From positions 1 to 50,569 of the forward strand of contig JAGANG010000018.1 of the NCBI GenBank assembly GCA_017624275.1: a stretch of 50,569 bases of DNA, written 5' to 3'. The notes below the pieces were generated by a model. It ran no database searches. It was given only the letters and a program-made list of their open reading frames with translations, and was not told the origin of the DNA. Position 1 is the first letter of the stretch, and every line of letters starts with the position of its first letter. The stretch comes from Spirochaetales bacterium (GTDB lineage Bacteria; Spirochaetota; GWE2-31-10). Positions 17,588-26,416 of this stretch are shown here, piece after piece. Made by a program: the position numbers and the translations under genes.

Positions 17588-18785
17588 TTGTATATTTTTG
17601 AACTATAGATTCATAATAAGCAATACACTTTCTTACATATTCTCTCTTTTCTGAATATGAACCATGAAAGAAAGAGCGTTTGAATCCATAAACAACAATG
17701 TCTTTAAACATTTTCTCCGAAACAGAAAAATTATCTGTCAACAATTTCAATTCTTTGCAAACACTTGTATTGGAAACCAAACGATTATCCGTACAAATCG
17801 AAACTGAAAGCCGCTTGTCTAACATTTTTAAAACAGAATGTTCTTTTATATCTTTTAATTCCGGCATTGTCTGCAAATTACTTGTTAGACAAACTTCTAC
17901 CGTAATTCTTGAATCGGCAAGAAAATTTACTAATCCGGATATATATGATTTTTTATCTTTAATTGATAAATCAGTTATTTTGTCTTCTCTAAATAGTTGT
18001 AACCCATGACCGATTCTGTCTGCATGACAAGATGTTACTGCCGAAAAAATTGATTCCGGCCCGGAAGCTTCTCCCGCATGAACAGTTTTATGCAGAAAAT
18101 GTTTATGAACATAATCATAAGATTGTTTATGGTCATCAGCCGGATGTCCCCACTCGCTTCCTGCAATATCAAATCCTACAATAGGAATATCCGATTCATC
18201 TCTAAGTTTTACAGCTGCTTTTGCCAACTCTAATGATGCCAAACTTATACATTCACATTCTGACGAATATTTGTGCATATCAAAAAACTTCTTATAATAT
18301 GATGAAAAATTTGCATTACAATATCTCATTGCACAAACAATTAAACCATAGCGGAATTCCGGCTCATTTTCAGGAATATTTTTATTTATTTCGGCAGCAG
18401 CTTTTCGCATACCGCAATCAATACTTTTAACAACATCTTCAAAAGAAAGAGAATCGTTTATATGAAGTTGCGGTGCAAATCTTACTTCCACATATCTTAC
18501 ACCTTCCTGAAAATTATCAATCGCAAATTCATAAGATATACGCTCAAGAGATTCTACAGAATTCATTACCAATCCGGTATAAAAGAACCCTTTTAAATAT
18601 TCATCAAGAGATTCATATTTGTCTTTAAATACAAGTTCTCGCATTCCTTCTTCAGTATAGGACGGCAATGTAACATTATTTTGTTTTGCCAAATCAATCA
18701 ATGTCGAAAGTCGCAAAGATCCGTCAAGATGTACATGAAGATCTGTTTTAGGAATTTCACGTAAAAAATCTTCCCTGGTCAACAT
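17577..18785 (-). CDS. add: Adenosine deaminase family protein
   Basis: Deaminates adenosine or deoxyadenosine to inosine in purine salvage. The metal-binding HVHLDGS follows the N-terminus (TDLHVHLDGSLR). FAPQLH, GFDIAGSEWG, VHAGEASGPESI (His and Glu of the active site), DRIGHG and CLTSNLQT follow in order, then SICTDNRLVSNT near the end supplies the catalytic Asp. The open frame reaches a TTG at 18812, but ATG at 18785 has a GGGGGA site five bases upstream and gives a normal N-terminus, so it is preferred (402 residues). It follows the DHH gene by 16 bases. ADA-like proteins may use other substrates, so adenosine is the family inference. Confidence 0.88.
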   Translation of the reverse strand: MLTREDFLREIPKTDLHVHLDGSLRLSTLIDLAKQNNVTLPSYTEEGMRELVFKDKYESLDEYLKGFFYTGLVMNSVESLERISYEFAIDNFQEGVRYVEVRFAPQLHINDSLSFEDVVKSIDCGMRKAAAEINKNIPENEPEFRYGLIVCAMRYCNANFSSYYKKFFDMHKYSSECECISLASLELAKAAVKLRDESDIPIVGFDIAGSEWGHPADDHKQSYDYVHKHFLHKTVHAGEASGPESIFSAVTSCHADRIGHGLQLFREDKITDLSIKDKKSYISGLVNFLADSRITVEVCLTSNLQTMPELKDIKEHSVLKMLDKRLSVSICTDNRLVSNTSVCKELKLLTDNFSVSEKMFKDIVVYGFKRSFFHGSYSEKREYVRKCIAYYESIVQKYTNGK

Positions 18786-18801
18786 ACTTTTCCCCCTGAT
18801 T

Positions 18802-19980
18802 TTAATTAACAAAATATTTTTCTGACATTTGAAAAAACAAAGTTTCTACTTTGTTTTGAAACTCTTCATATTCCATTACACCGGCTACTCTAAAACTTAC
18901 AGCTCCGGGATGTCCACCGCCGCCGCAAAAATTATTATCAAACAAATCCATTATTAATTTATCCAAACTTCTAAGGTCTAATCCTTGAAAGCTTGCAGAA
19001 CGGCGAATCTTTATCATGTATTTCTCTTTTTTACTGTCAAAATATGCGAAAATTCCCACTTTACCTGCTTTTTCCGGTAACAAATTTACTAAATCATCAG
19101 AAACATCTTCCAAAGAACAAAATAGATTTTCTTCTGATAATAAATTTTCATCCTTTTCTACTTTTGGAAATACTAATGCACCTAAACCTTTTTTTGTTTT
19201 AAAATTATTCATTACTTTTTCAAACACTAAATCTTTTGATTTATTTACTTTTGTTATAACTTCAAATATTTCATTCGGAGTTCTTAAATTATCAGTATCT
19301 TTCCAGGTTAATAAATCTAAACGTTGCGTTAAAATCTCAAACCAATTTCTTTCATTTGAAAACGGACAAAATTTCCCCAATTGAGTATCAGAACAAATTC
19401 CTGTTAATAGAGTCAAAACTATATTGCGTAAAAAATAATCTTCCGTATCAGAAAGAATCGGCAAAGATTTAGTCTGGCAAATCCACAAAAAATCAGCAAC
19501 AATATCACAACAAGAATTTGCATATTTAAACAACGATACGGAATCAGGATAAATCTGTTCACTGTCATTGCCGAAATGATGATCTATTTCTATAGATTCT
19601 TTATTCTGATAAGAATTAAAAATCTTATTTATTGCATCAAAATCCGGTAATAATGATTTATTGGGAGTATCAAAAATTGCAAAGACATATTCTTTACTGT
19701 TCAATTCGGCTATTAAATCATTCAAATCAAAAATAATTAATATTTTGTTATAGTCTGCAATTTTAAATAGAAAATCTGAGCTTTTATCTTTATTTTGAGG
19801 GAAATAAATCAAAGCATTTTTTCCGATACGCCTTAAATAAAGAGCAAAAGATAAACTGGAACAAACAGAATCAAAATCTGATGAAAAATAAAAAAAGAAA
19901 TCATTTCTTTTATTAATTATTTCCTGAATTTCTTTTGCATTCTTTTCAAATTGTTTTTCACTGAGATTTATTTTATTCAT
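18802..19980 (-). CDS. Divergent DHH/DHHA1 phosphoesterase-like protein
   Basis: A 392-residue protein with DHH-family landmarks: FSSDFDSVCSS near residue 37, FAIFDTPN, IDHHFGND and the C-terminal DHHA1 signature GGGGHPGAVSFR. The first motif of active enzymes usually has a His two residues before the Pro-Asp (as in GHKNPDMD of the other DHH protein here). This protein has Tyr/Phe in that stretch, while the two Asp remain. The linker between domains is longer than in NrnA. It may be a phosphodiesterase for oligonucleotides or cyclic dinucleotide products, or have lost activity. It lies just upstream of add, so a nucleotide-salvage link is possible but inferred. Confidence 0.7.
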   Translation of the reverse strand: MNKINLSEKQFEKNAKEIQEIINKRNDFFFYFSSDFDSVCSSLSFALYLRRIGKNALIYFPQNKDKSSDFLFKIADYNKILIIFDLNDLIAELNSKEYVFAIFDTPNKSLLPDFDAINKIFNSYQNKESIEIDHHFGNDSEQIYPDSVSLFKYANSCCDIVADFLWICQTKSLPILSDTEDYFLRNIVLTLLTGICSDTQLGKFCPFSNERNWFEILTQRLDLLTWKDTDNLRTPNEIFEVITKVNKSKDLVFEKVMNNFKTKKGLGALVFPKVEKDENLLSEENLFCSLEDVSDDLVNLLPEKAGKVGIFAYFDSKKEKYMIKIRRSASFQGLDLRSLDKLIMDLFDNNFCGGGGHPGAVSFRVAGVMEYEEFQNKVETLFFQMSEKYFVN

Positions 19981-20035
19981 CTTTTCCTTTTGTTTTGACC
20001 TTAAAGTTAATTTATATATTATTTAGCAGTTTTTA

Positions 20036-20135
20036 ATAAAAAAGCCTATCCAATAAATTAATTATTTCATAATTCAAATTATGTGTATCAATAAATTGAA
20101 TTTTCCATAATAAATTTATCAAATAGGCTTTTTTT
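20036..20135 (-). terminator. Long palindromic terminator after cheB
   Basis: The outer stem AAAGCCTAT (20041-20049) pairs with ATAGGCTTT (20123-20131), with A- and T-runs outside. It reads as a terminator on both strands and lies right after the cheB stop. The interior can pair further: ATAAATT with AATTTAT, a hairpin at 20068-20083 and a small one at 20088-20099, giving a branched fold. Confidence 0.75.
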
Positions 20136-20138
20136 ATT

Positions 20139-21215
20139 TTAATATCCTTTCAAATATTCTGCTGCATCATTTATAAAATTAGCAATTTTATTTAACGGAA
20201 TAATTCTATCGACTTTCCCCGTTTTTATCGCACTTCCCGGCATCCCAAAAACGACGCAAGATTCCTCATCTTGTGCAACGGTAAAACCGCCGCTATCTTT
20301 TATTTCTGCGATTCCTGCAGCTCCGTCACTTCCCATTCCTGTCAAAATTACAGCCAATATTCGGTCTTTATATTCCATTCTGACAGAACGAAACAATACA
20401 TCAACACTGGGTTTGTGAGCATTTTCAGGGTCACAGTTATCAACAATTATTTTTCCGCCAACAACTCTCATTTGATATCCGCCGGGAGCTATATATACTT
20501 TGTTAGAAGTAACAGATTCTCCGTTTGTTCCCTCTACGACTTCCAATTCTGACAACGAATTTAAACGAGCTGCAAAACTTTTTGTATACATTTTAGGCAT
20601 ATGTTGAACTACAAAAATAGGAACTCCAATATCTTTTCTCAATTTTGGAATAATTTCAGTTAATGCAACAGTCCCACCCGTAGAAGAACCAATACAAATT
20701 GCATCAATAGGACAATTTCTAACTTTTGGAATATCAAAAGACGGCAATCCTCCGATTACAGGAAAACCATCTTCTTTAGCAATATCTTTAAATTTATTTT
20801 TGTGAAATTTAAAATTTGCAAATGTTTTGATTTTCTCAAGCAATGTACTTCTTAAGAAATTCAAATTATATTCAAGTTCATTATCTTCCGGTTTCTGAAT
20901 ATAATCTACAGCTCCGATTTCAAGAGCCTGCAAAGTAATATCCGCACCGGCACATGTAAATGAACTAACCATAATTACCGGTTTCGGATTATTTTTCATT
21001 ATATACCGAAGCGTATCAATACCGTTCATTTCCGGCATTTCAATATCCAGCGTGATTATATCAGGATTTAATAAATCTAATTTCTTTACAGCTATTGCTC
21101 CGTTAGCTGCAAATCCAACATATTCAAGATCCGGATCTGATTCGATAATATTCTTCATTACCTCACGATAAATCGGAGAATCATCAATAACAAATACTTT
21201 TATTTTTCTTTCCAT
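20139..21215 (-). CDS. cheB: CheB, chemotaxis glutamate methylesterase response regulator
   Basis: Removes methyl (and deamidates) groups on chemoreceptors to adapt signalling. The N-terminal receiver domain has the acidic DD pair in VIDDSPIYR, phosphorylated Asp57 in TLDIEMPEMNG and VMVSS. After a linker, the esterase domain (about 165-358) has the catalytic Ser in IGSSTGGT, His in VVQHMPKMY and Asp in TGMGSDGAAG. The frame opens at TTG 21224 directly after the cheY stop, but ATG at 21215 (MERKIKV) gives the usual N-terminus and is chosen. Last gene of the che group, followed by the long palindromic terminator. Confidence 0.95.
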   Translation of the reverse strand: MERKIKVFVIDDSPIYREVMKNIIESDPDLEYVGFAANGAIAVKKLDLLNPDIITLDIEMPEMNGIDTLRYIMKNNPKPVIMVSSFTCAGADITLQALEIGAVDYIQKPEDNELEYNLNFLRSTLLEKIKTFANFKFHKNKFKDIAKEDGFPVIGGLPSFDIPKVRNCPIDAICIGSSTGGTVALTEIIPKLRKDIGVPIFVVQHMPKMYTKSFAARLNSLSELEVVEGTNGESVTSNKVYIAPGGYQMRVVGGKIIVDNCDPENAHKPSVDVLFRSVRMEYKDRILAVILTGMGSDGAAGIAEIKDSGGFTVAQDEESCVVFGMPGSAIKTGKVDRIIPLNKIANFINDAAEYLKGY

Positions 21216-21224
21216 ATCCAACAA

Positions 21225-21587
21225 TTACTTCAAAGCCTTCTCAATAGCGGATAAAATTCTCTCTGGTTTAAAAGGTTTTACAATAAAATCTTTTACTCCA
21301 GCTTTTATTGCTTCAACAATAAGTTGTTGCTGTCCCAACGCAGAACAAATAATAATTTTTGCAGCTCTGTCAAACTCAAAAATTCTATGCATAGCATCAA
21401 GACCGTTCATATTAGGCATTGTAATATCAAGGATAATAACATCCGGTCTAAGAGTTTCATAACGCTCTATAGCCTCAATACCATCACTTGCTTCGCCTAC
21501 AATTGTATATCCTTTTTCTTCTAATATTTCCTTTTGTACCATTCTCATAAAAGAAAGGTCATCTGCCAAAACTATTTTTGCTCCCAT
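21225..21587 (-). CDS. cheY: CheY, chemotaxis response regulator
   Basis: Single-domain receiver of 120 residues that carries the signal from CheA to the flagellar switch (FliM/FliY). Shows LADDLSFMR with the acidic pocket, the phosphorylation site Asp54 in ILDITMPNMNG, the Ser of ICSALGQ and the conserved Lys in FIVKPFKPER. It follows cheA by 27 bases with AGGAGAGA ahead of the ATG, and cheB follows with almost no gap, so all are co-transcribed. Confidence 0.95.
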   Translation of the reverse strand: MGAKIVLADDLSFMRMVQKEILEEKGYTIVGEASDGIEAIERYETLRPDVIILDITMPNMNGLDAMHRIFEFDRAAKIIICSALGQQQLIVEAIKAGVKDFIVKPFKPERILSAIEKALK

Positions 21588-21614
21588 ATTCTCTCCTTAT
21601 CAAAAGACTCGTTG

Positions 21615-24080
21615 TTATTCACGAATATCATTAAACATATCTGTTATTTTCTTTAGGTTTTCGTCATCACTTGCCGGATCTTCTTTTTTAACATTTGAAC
21701 TCGAATCTGTCACTTCAGGCTCAACTTCTTTTTTATCTTCCGGTTTTTCCGTATCATTTTTTTCTGATTCCATACGATTTAAATTATCATACAGACTTGA
21801 TAACGTAAACGCTTCATCTACGCCGTCACCGTTTAAATCATAATCGTGAGCAAGTTTATTTATTTCTTTCAACGTTGCATTTACCAAAGTACTTGTATCA
21901 AGAACTAATACAATACGACCATCCCCTAATACTGCTGCTCCGGCTACACCTTCGTTGTTCTTTAAAACATCATCAAGTCCCTTAATAACTATATCTTGGT
22001 CTCCCATCAAGTTATTAACTATAAGCCCGATACGTCTCTTTTCAAAAGAAACAACTACAATATACACATCCTCATCATCTTTCCTTACTCGTTCCATTCC
22101 CACAAGATCCGAAAGTTGAATAACAGCAAGAGTTTCATTTCTTAAATTATATACTTGATAATCATCAAATTCTTTAATTTCTGAACGATTAATTTTCAAC
22201 GTTTCTTCAACAACACTGATTGGAATAGCAAAAATATTTTCATCAACATTTACAAGCAATGCTTCAACAATTGTTGTTGTCAAAGGAAGAACTATTGTAA
22301 ATTTCGTACCTTCCCCAAGTTTTGTAGAAATATCAATACGACCACGCATTTTTACAAGCTCTGTTTTTACAACATCCATTCCTACTCCACGACCGGAAAC
22401 TGAACTTATTTCCTTTTTAGTACTGAAACCCGGAGCGAAAATGAAGTCATAAATTTCTTGAGCCGGCATACCTACCAATTGAGCCGGAGTTACAATTCCG
22501 TTTTCTAAAGCTTTATTTTTAATTCCTTCAATATTTAATCCATTTCCGTCATCTTCAACTTCAATGTAAATATTAGAACCTTCTTGATAAGCTTTTAATA
22601 TTACATGACCTTCTCTGTTTTTACCTTTTTTCTCACGTTCATCCGGAGATTCTACACCATGGTCAACACTGTTTCGAATCAAGTGAGTCAATGGTTCAGC
22701 TAAATGTTCAATTACAGTTTTATCAATTTCTGTATTTTCACCAATAATTTCCAAATGTATATTCTTGTGTAAAGAATTTGCCAAATCACGAACCATTCTA
22801 GGAAACTTAGAGAAAATAGTTCCAACAGGAACCATTCGGGTTTGCATCATTTTCATCTGCATTTGATCTGAAATTCTTTCCAATTCAGATGTTGCATCTT
22901 CAATTTCTGCTTTCAATTCCTGAATTGACGAACTGTCTGTTATTTTATCTGAAATCTGCATAAATCTTGAACGATTAATAATTAACTCCCCTACTAGGTT
23001 AATCAATTCATCCAATCGTTCTGTATCTACACGAATTGTTTGCTTTTGAACAATTTTTTCTCCGGCACCGGGAGCTTTCGTTGCAGCTTTAGCAGCCGGA
23101 GCTTTTTGTGCAGCAGCTGCTTGAGGTTTATTATCTTCAGCAAGCTGTTCTTCCATTCTCTGTTTTACAAGATCTTCAGCCCAAGCTTGTTCCAATTCTT
23201 CTGCTTTTTGAATTTCATCAGCAGAAAGTAAATCACCTACCCCTACAGAACCGCCGAAATTTATTTCTTTAATATCCAGACGATCTATCTGATCTACATC
23301 TGCACAATCTTTCAAATCTTCTACAGAAACAGAAGACAATATATACAGAGCTACTTCACTGAACTTTGCATCATCAGTTTCTTTTTCAATATCCGGAACC
23401 GTTTTAAGTACAGTCACCGTATTTTCAAAATTATTGAATACAAGATAAGCTCTCGGATACTTCATATCACAATCATCTTCTATGTGAAAAAGAACTTTGT
23501 ATAATTTTTCTCCCTTTTCAATAGCATCTTCGATTTGACTTTTCTCGATTTCTGAAAATTCTACGTCTAAAGATTTCAAAGTACTCATGCTTACATGCAT
23601 TACAGTACCGTCACCTTGTTGAGAGTTATCTTCTTCCGGTTGCGGAAGATCTGAAGCTTTAACTGTAGGAGAAGCTGCAGGAACAGCCTCTTCGTCTAAT
23701 ATTGCCAATAATGGATTTACAACATCCGTAATATCCACATCTTCTTCATTTTCTCCATTTTCTACAGCAGACAAACATTTCATTATTCTGTCAAAAGCTG
23801 CAAAAAGAGCATCCATAATTTCTGTATTTACTAAAAGAACATTACGTCTTACTCTTTCAAAAATATCTTCCATTTTATGGGCAAGTGTTGAAATCTTTTT
23901 ATACCCGACTAATGCAGATTCACTCTTTATAGAGTGCGTAAGACGGAAAATCTCATTTATTACATCCGAATCTTCAGGAGAATTTTCGAGATCCAGCAAT
24001 CTTTGATTTAAGGTCTCTAAAAGTTCTTTTACCTCTTCCAGAAAAGCTTCTAATATTTTTCTTTCATCAATATCTACCAT
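21615..24080 (-). CDS. cheA: CheA, chemotaxis histidine kinase
   Basis: Receptor-coupled kinase that phosphorylates CheY and CheB. The P1 phosphotransfer domain has the phospho-His49 in RLTHSIKSESALVG. A middle region (about 150-320) would hold the CheY/CheB-binding P2, followed by an Ala/Lys/Pro-rich linker near 320-345. The dimerisation P3 has INLVGELIINRSRF. The ATPase P4 has HLIRNSVDHGVESP, DDGNGL and GRGVGMDVVK. The P5 CheW-like domain follows (about 625-760), then an acidic C-terminal tail of about 60 residues rich in Glu, Asp and Ser. 821 residues is long but within range. It sits between cheR and cheY. Confidence 0.97.
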   Translation of the reverse strand: MVDIDERKILEAFLEEVKELLETLNQRLLDLENSPEDSDVINEIFRLTHSIKSESALVGYKKISTLAHKMEDIFERVRRNVLLVNTEIMDALFAAFDRIMKCLSAVENGENEEDVDITDVVNPLLAILDEEAVPAASPTVKASDLPQPEEDNSQQGDGTVMHVSMSTLKSLDVEFSEIEKSQIEDAIEKGEKLYKVLFHIEDDCDMKYPRAYLVFNNFENTVTVLKTVPDIEKETDDAKFSEVALYILSSVSVEDLKDCADVDQIDRLDIKEINFGGSVGVGDLLSADEIQKAEELEQAWAEDLVKQRMEEQLAEDNKPQAAAAQKAPAAKAATKAPGAGEKIVQKQTIRVDTERLDELINLVGELIINRSRFMQISDKITDSSSIQELKAEIEDATSELERISDQMQMKMMQTRMVPVGTIFSKFPRMVRDLANSLHKNIHLEIIGENTEIDKTVIEHLAEPLTHLIRNSVDHGVESPDEREKKGKNREGHVILKAYQEGSNIYIEVEDDGNGLNIEGIKNKALENGIVTPAQLVGMPAQEIYDFIFAPGFSTKKEISSVSGRGVGMDVVKTELVKMRGRIDISTKLGEGTKFTIVLPLTTTIVEALLVNVDENIFAIPISVVEETLKINRSEIKEFDDYQVYNLRNETLAVIQLSDLVGMERVRKDDEDVYIVVVSFEKRRIGLIVNNLMGDQDIVIKGLDDVLKNNEGVAGAAVLGDGRIVLVLDTSTLVNATLKEINKLAHDYDLNGDGVDEAFTLSSLYDNLNRMESEKNDTEKPEDKKEVEPEVTDSSSNVKKEDPASDDENLKKITDMFNDIRE

Positions 24081-24125
24081 TGTCGAAAATCTCCTTCTAA
24101 CAATTTATCTGTACTGGTATCTTTA

Positions 24126-24938
24126 TCATTCTTTGTAATAAACAGGTGCATCTTGAACTTTCTTAAACTTAAAACCTGAATCCATAAAATATAAAGACTC
24201 TGCATGTCCCAAAAAGAAATACCCTTCAGGATTTAATGCTTTAAAAAAATTAGCTACAACTTTATTTTGATCTTCTCTGTCAAAATAAATCATTACATTT
24301 CTACAAAAAATGATGTCATATTTTTTATCGGTAGAATCATGAATAAGATTAAATCGAAAGAAATTTACTGAACGACGAATTTCCTCATCTATAAGATAAT
24401 TTTTGTCATTCAATTGTTTAAAATACTTTTTTATATAACCAGGCTCGGTTTCTCTAAACTTTTTATTATCATAAATACCATGAGTAGCTAAATTTAACAC
24501 TTCCGTATTTATGTCTGAAGCATCAATTCTAATATATTTACGATTTAGATATCCACGTTCTTTTGCCAACATTGCAATAGTGTACGGCTCTTCACCGGAA
24601 GAACATCCTGCACACCATATGTTTAAAGGGAAATGACTTCTGCTGATAAACTCCGGAATTATAACATCAAATAATGCAATAAAATGAGGATTATGTCGGA
24701 AAAAATAAGTTTCATTTGTTGAAATCCCATTTATAACCTCAATAATTTCTTCTTTATCTTTTGAAATCACATAATCATAATAATCATTGAAAGAATTTAA
24801 TTCCAAATCTTTCATTCGTTTTGATAAACGATTAGAAAGTAAAGTTTTTTTTGATTCTTTCAAATAAATTCCGGAAATGCGATGAATTAACTCGGCGAAT
24901 TTTTGAAATTCTTCCGAAGAAATTTTTTCATTTCCCAT
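24126..24938 (-). CDS. cheR: CheR, chemoreceptor glutamate methyltransferase
   Basis: Uses S-adenosylmethionine to methylate receptor glutamates, opposing CheB. The N-terminal helical domain has SNRLSKRMKDL, and NGISTNETYFFRHNPHF leads into the methyltransferase fold. SAM-binding WCAGCSSGEEPYTIAML, IRIDASDINTEVL and FCRNVMIYFDRE are diagnostic. 270 residues is standard. The ATG is about 20 bases from the cheW stop, consistent with an operon. Confidence 0.95.
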   Translation of the reverse strand: MGNEKISSEEFQKFAELIHRISGIYLKESKKTLLSNRLSKRMKDLELNSFNDYYDYVISKDKEEIIEVINGISTNETYFFRHNPHFIALFDVIIPEFISRSHFPLNIWCAGCSSGEEPYTIAMLAKERGYLNRKYIRIDASDINTEVLNLATHGIYDNKKFRETEPGYIKKYFKQLNDKNYLIDEEIRRSVNFFRFNLIHDSTDKKYDIIFCRNVMIYFDREDQNKVVANFFKALNPEGYFFLGHAESLYFMDSGFKFKKVQDAPVYYKE

Positions 24939-24959
24939 TTAAAACTCCATCATTTCCAT

Positions 24960-25433
24960 TTATTCCTCAATTACGATATCTTCCTCACTCTGGAGAATTC
25001 TCGTAATATCAAGAATAATAATCAATTTATCCTCAAGTTTTCCGATTCCGTTAATAAATTCCGCTTTTAAACCGGAAACTGTAGGTAAAGAAAGTTCTAT
25101 TTGAGATTGATTCAATGTTACTACTTCCGCAACAGAATCTACTATCAGACCAAATTGTCTTTTTTTAACTTCAACAATAATGGTCTTGGTCTTTTTGGTA
25201 TATTCAATTTTTTCCATACCAAAACGCTTTCTCAAATCAATAACAGGAATAACATTACCACGTAAGTTAATAACACCTTCAATATATTTAGGTGCTTTAG
25301 GTACTACAGTAATTTCCCCCATTTTCTTGATTTCAAATACATTTTCAATAGGAATTCCGTAATTACCCTTTCCTAAGGCAAAAAGAATCAATTGTCGTTC
25401 ATTATTAGAAGTAGCTGAAGTATTTTCGCTCAT
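24960..25433 (-). CDS. cheW: CheW, receptor-kinase adaptor
   Basis: Couples chemoreceptors to CheA in the membrane-associated array. The single CheW domain (157 residues) has LFALGKGNYGIPIENVFEI, YIEGVINLRGNVIPVIDLR (hallmark) and IGKLEDKLIIILDI. The ATG follows a GGAGGAC ribosome site. It is the first classical che gene after the uncharacterised 190-residue protein, within the fliA-led unit. Confidence 0.95.
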   Translation of the reverse strand: MSENTSATSNNERQLILFALGKGNYGIPIENVFEIKKMGEITVVPKAPKYIEGVINLRGNVIPVIDLRKRFGMEKIEYTKKTKTIIVEVKKRQFGLIVDSVAEVVTLNQSQIELSLPTVSGLKAEFINGIGKLEDKLIIILDITRILQSEEDIVIEE

Positions 25434-25483
25434 TTCAAGTCCTCCAAATTTATTATCACTATCGGATTCTACTACCTAAAAAA

Positions 25484-26056
25484 TTAAGATTTATCATCCA
25501 TGTTCATAACATTAAACAAAACTTCAAACTCTCCGTCAGGAAGAGCCAATATTTTCTTTATTTCAAAATCCGGCATTTTTTTATTATATAAAAAACGGAT
25601 TTTTTCTCTTAAATTCATTCTTTCCATTTCTTTTTTTAATGATTCTATTTCTTCTTGACCCAAAGGGTAATTTTCTGATGTTTGATTTCTTTTTCTATAA
25701 CTGGCTAACATTTTATTAGGTGAAACAACTGTTTTCTTTGATATTGGTTGATTTTCATTTGCCATACTCTCTGAAGATTTATTAATCTCCATTTTTAATA
25801 AATTCTCAATTTCTAAAATTTTATCGTCAGCCTTTTCTATTATTTTTTTTAAATCCTCAACCTTAGCTTCTATTACATTACAATTATTTAATGTCGCATC
25901 ATTTATACTTCGCATAAAATTGTTAAGTTCTTTCTTGGCACTATCCAATACCATCTTATTCAAATATCTGGAATCAAACTTTTGTTTCAATACAAAATAC
26001 GATACAAGCAAAATAAAAATATTAACAAGTACAATTATAATATTCAGGAATATCAT
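25484..26056 (-). CDS. Membrane-anchored coiled-coil/HTH-like protein, SwrB-like architecture
   Basis: A 190-residue protein with an N-terminal membrane helix (about residues 3-24, FLNIIIVLVNIFILLVSYFV), a charged helical middle likely to form a coiled coil (about 40-95), a variable linker, and a C-terminal helical domain (about 135-185) with LREKIRFLYNKKMPDFEIKK followed by a short helix-turn-helix-like end. I do not recognise the family with certainty. The same architecture and a similar place near the sigma-28 gene and che genes are known for SwrB of Bacillus subtilis, which aids flagellar export and sigma-D activity. Homology is not shown here. Nine bases or less separate it from the preceding gene. 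Confidence 0.6.
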   Translation of the reverse strand: MIFLNIIIVLVNIFILLVSYFVLKQKFDSRYLNKMVLDSAKKELNNFMRSINDATLNNCNVIEAKVEDLKKIIEKADDKILEIENLLKMEINKSSESMANENQPISKKTVVSPNKMLASYRKRNQTSENYPLGQEEIESLKKEMERMNLREKIRFLYNKKMPDFEIKKILALPDGEFEVLFNVMNMDDKS

Positions 26057-26062
26057 ATAAAA

Positions 26063-26392
26063 TTATCCTACTGTATCGATTTTGATTCCGACACCATCTT
26101 CTCTTAAAACTGTTTTTGCAACAGTTTCACTCTCATTTGCCTCTTCTGTTTCTGCATTCTTATTTTTATGTTCTGAATCTTTTTTATTTTTATTTCTGTC
26201 ATTTGTATGTTCTAAATTATCTATGTCTTTAGCCTCACGAACATCTTCTGTATTTTTCTCGCTTTCTTTTTTCAACAAATCCGTCACATATTCTTGCTTT
26301 AAAATTTCCTGTTCTTTGGAAAGAACTTCTTTTTTAGAAATACTATTGATTTGCATGAAATTAGTTTGAAGATCGAGAGGATTTACAGCCAT
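26063..26392 (-). CDS. Small charged protein of unknown function in the fliA-che operon
   Basis: A 109-residue hydrophilic protein with no signal or membrane segment. The N-terminus (NPLDLQTNFMQINSISKK) is moderately hydrophobic and could be a binding helix. The middle (about 30-95) is dominated by Lys, Glu, Asp and Asn and is probably disordered. The end LREDGVGIKIDTVG is more ordered. Its position between fapA and the SwrB-like gene, with tight spacing, points to a motility role. The family is not recognised. Confidence 0.6.
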   Translation of the reverse strand: MAVNPLDLQTNFMQINSISKKEVLSKEQEILKQEYVTDLLKKESEKNTEDVREAKDIDNLEHTNDRNKNKKDSEHKNKNAETEEANESETVAKTVLREDGVGIKIDTVG

Positions 26393-26416
26393 AAATAATT
26401 TCCTTACATAAAATTT

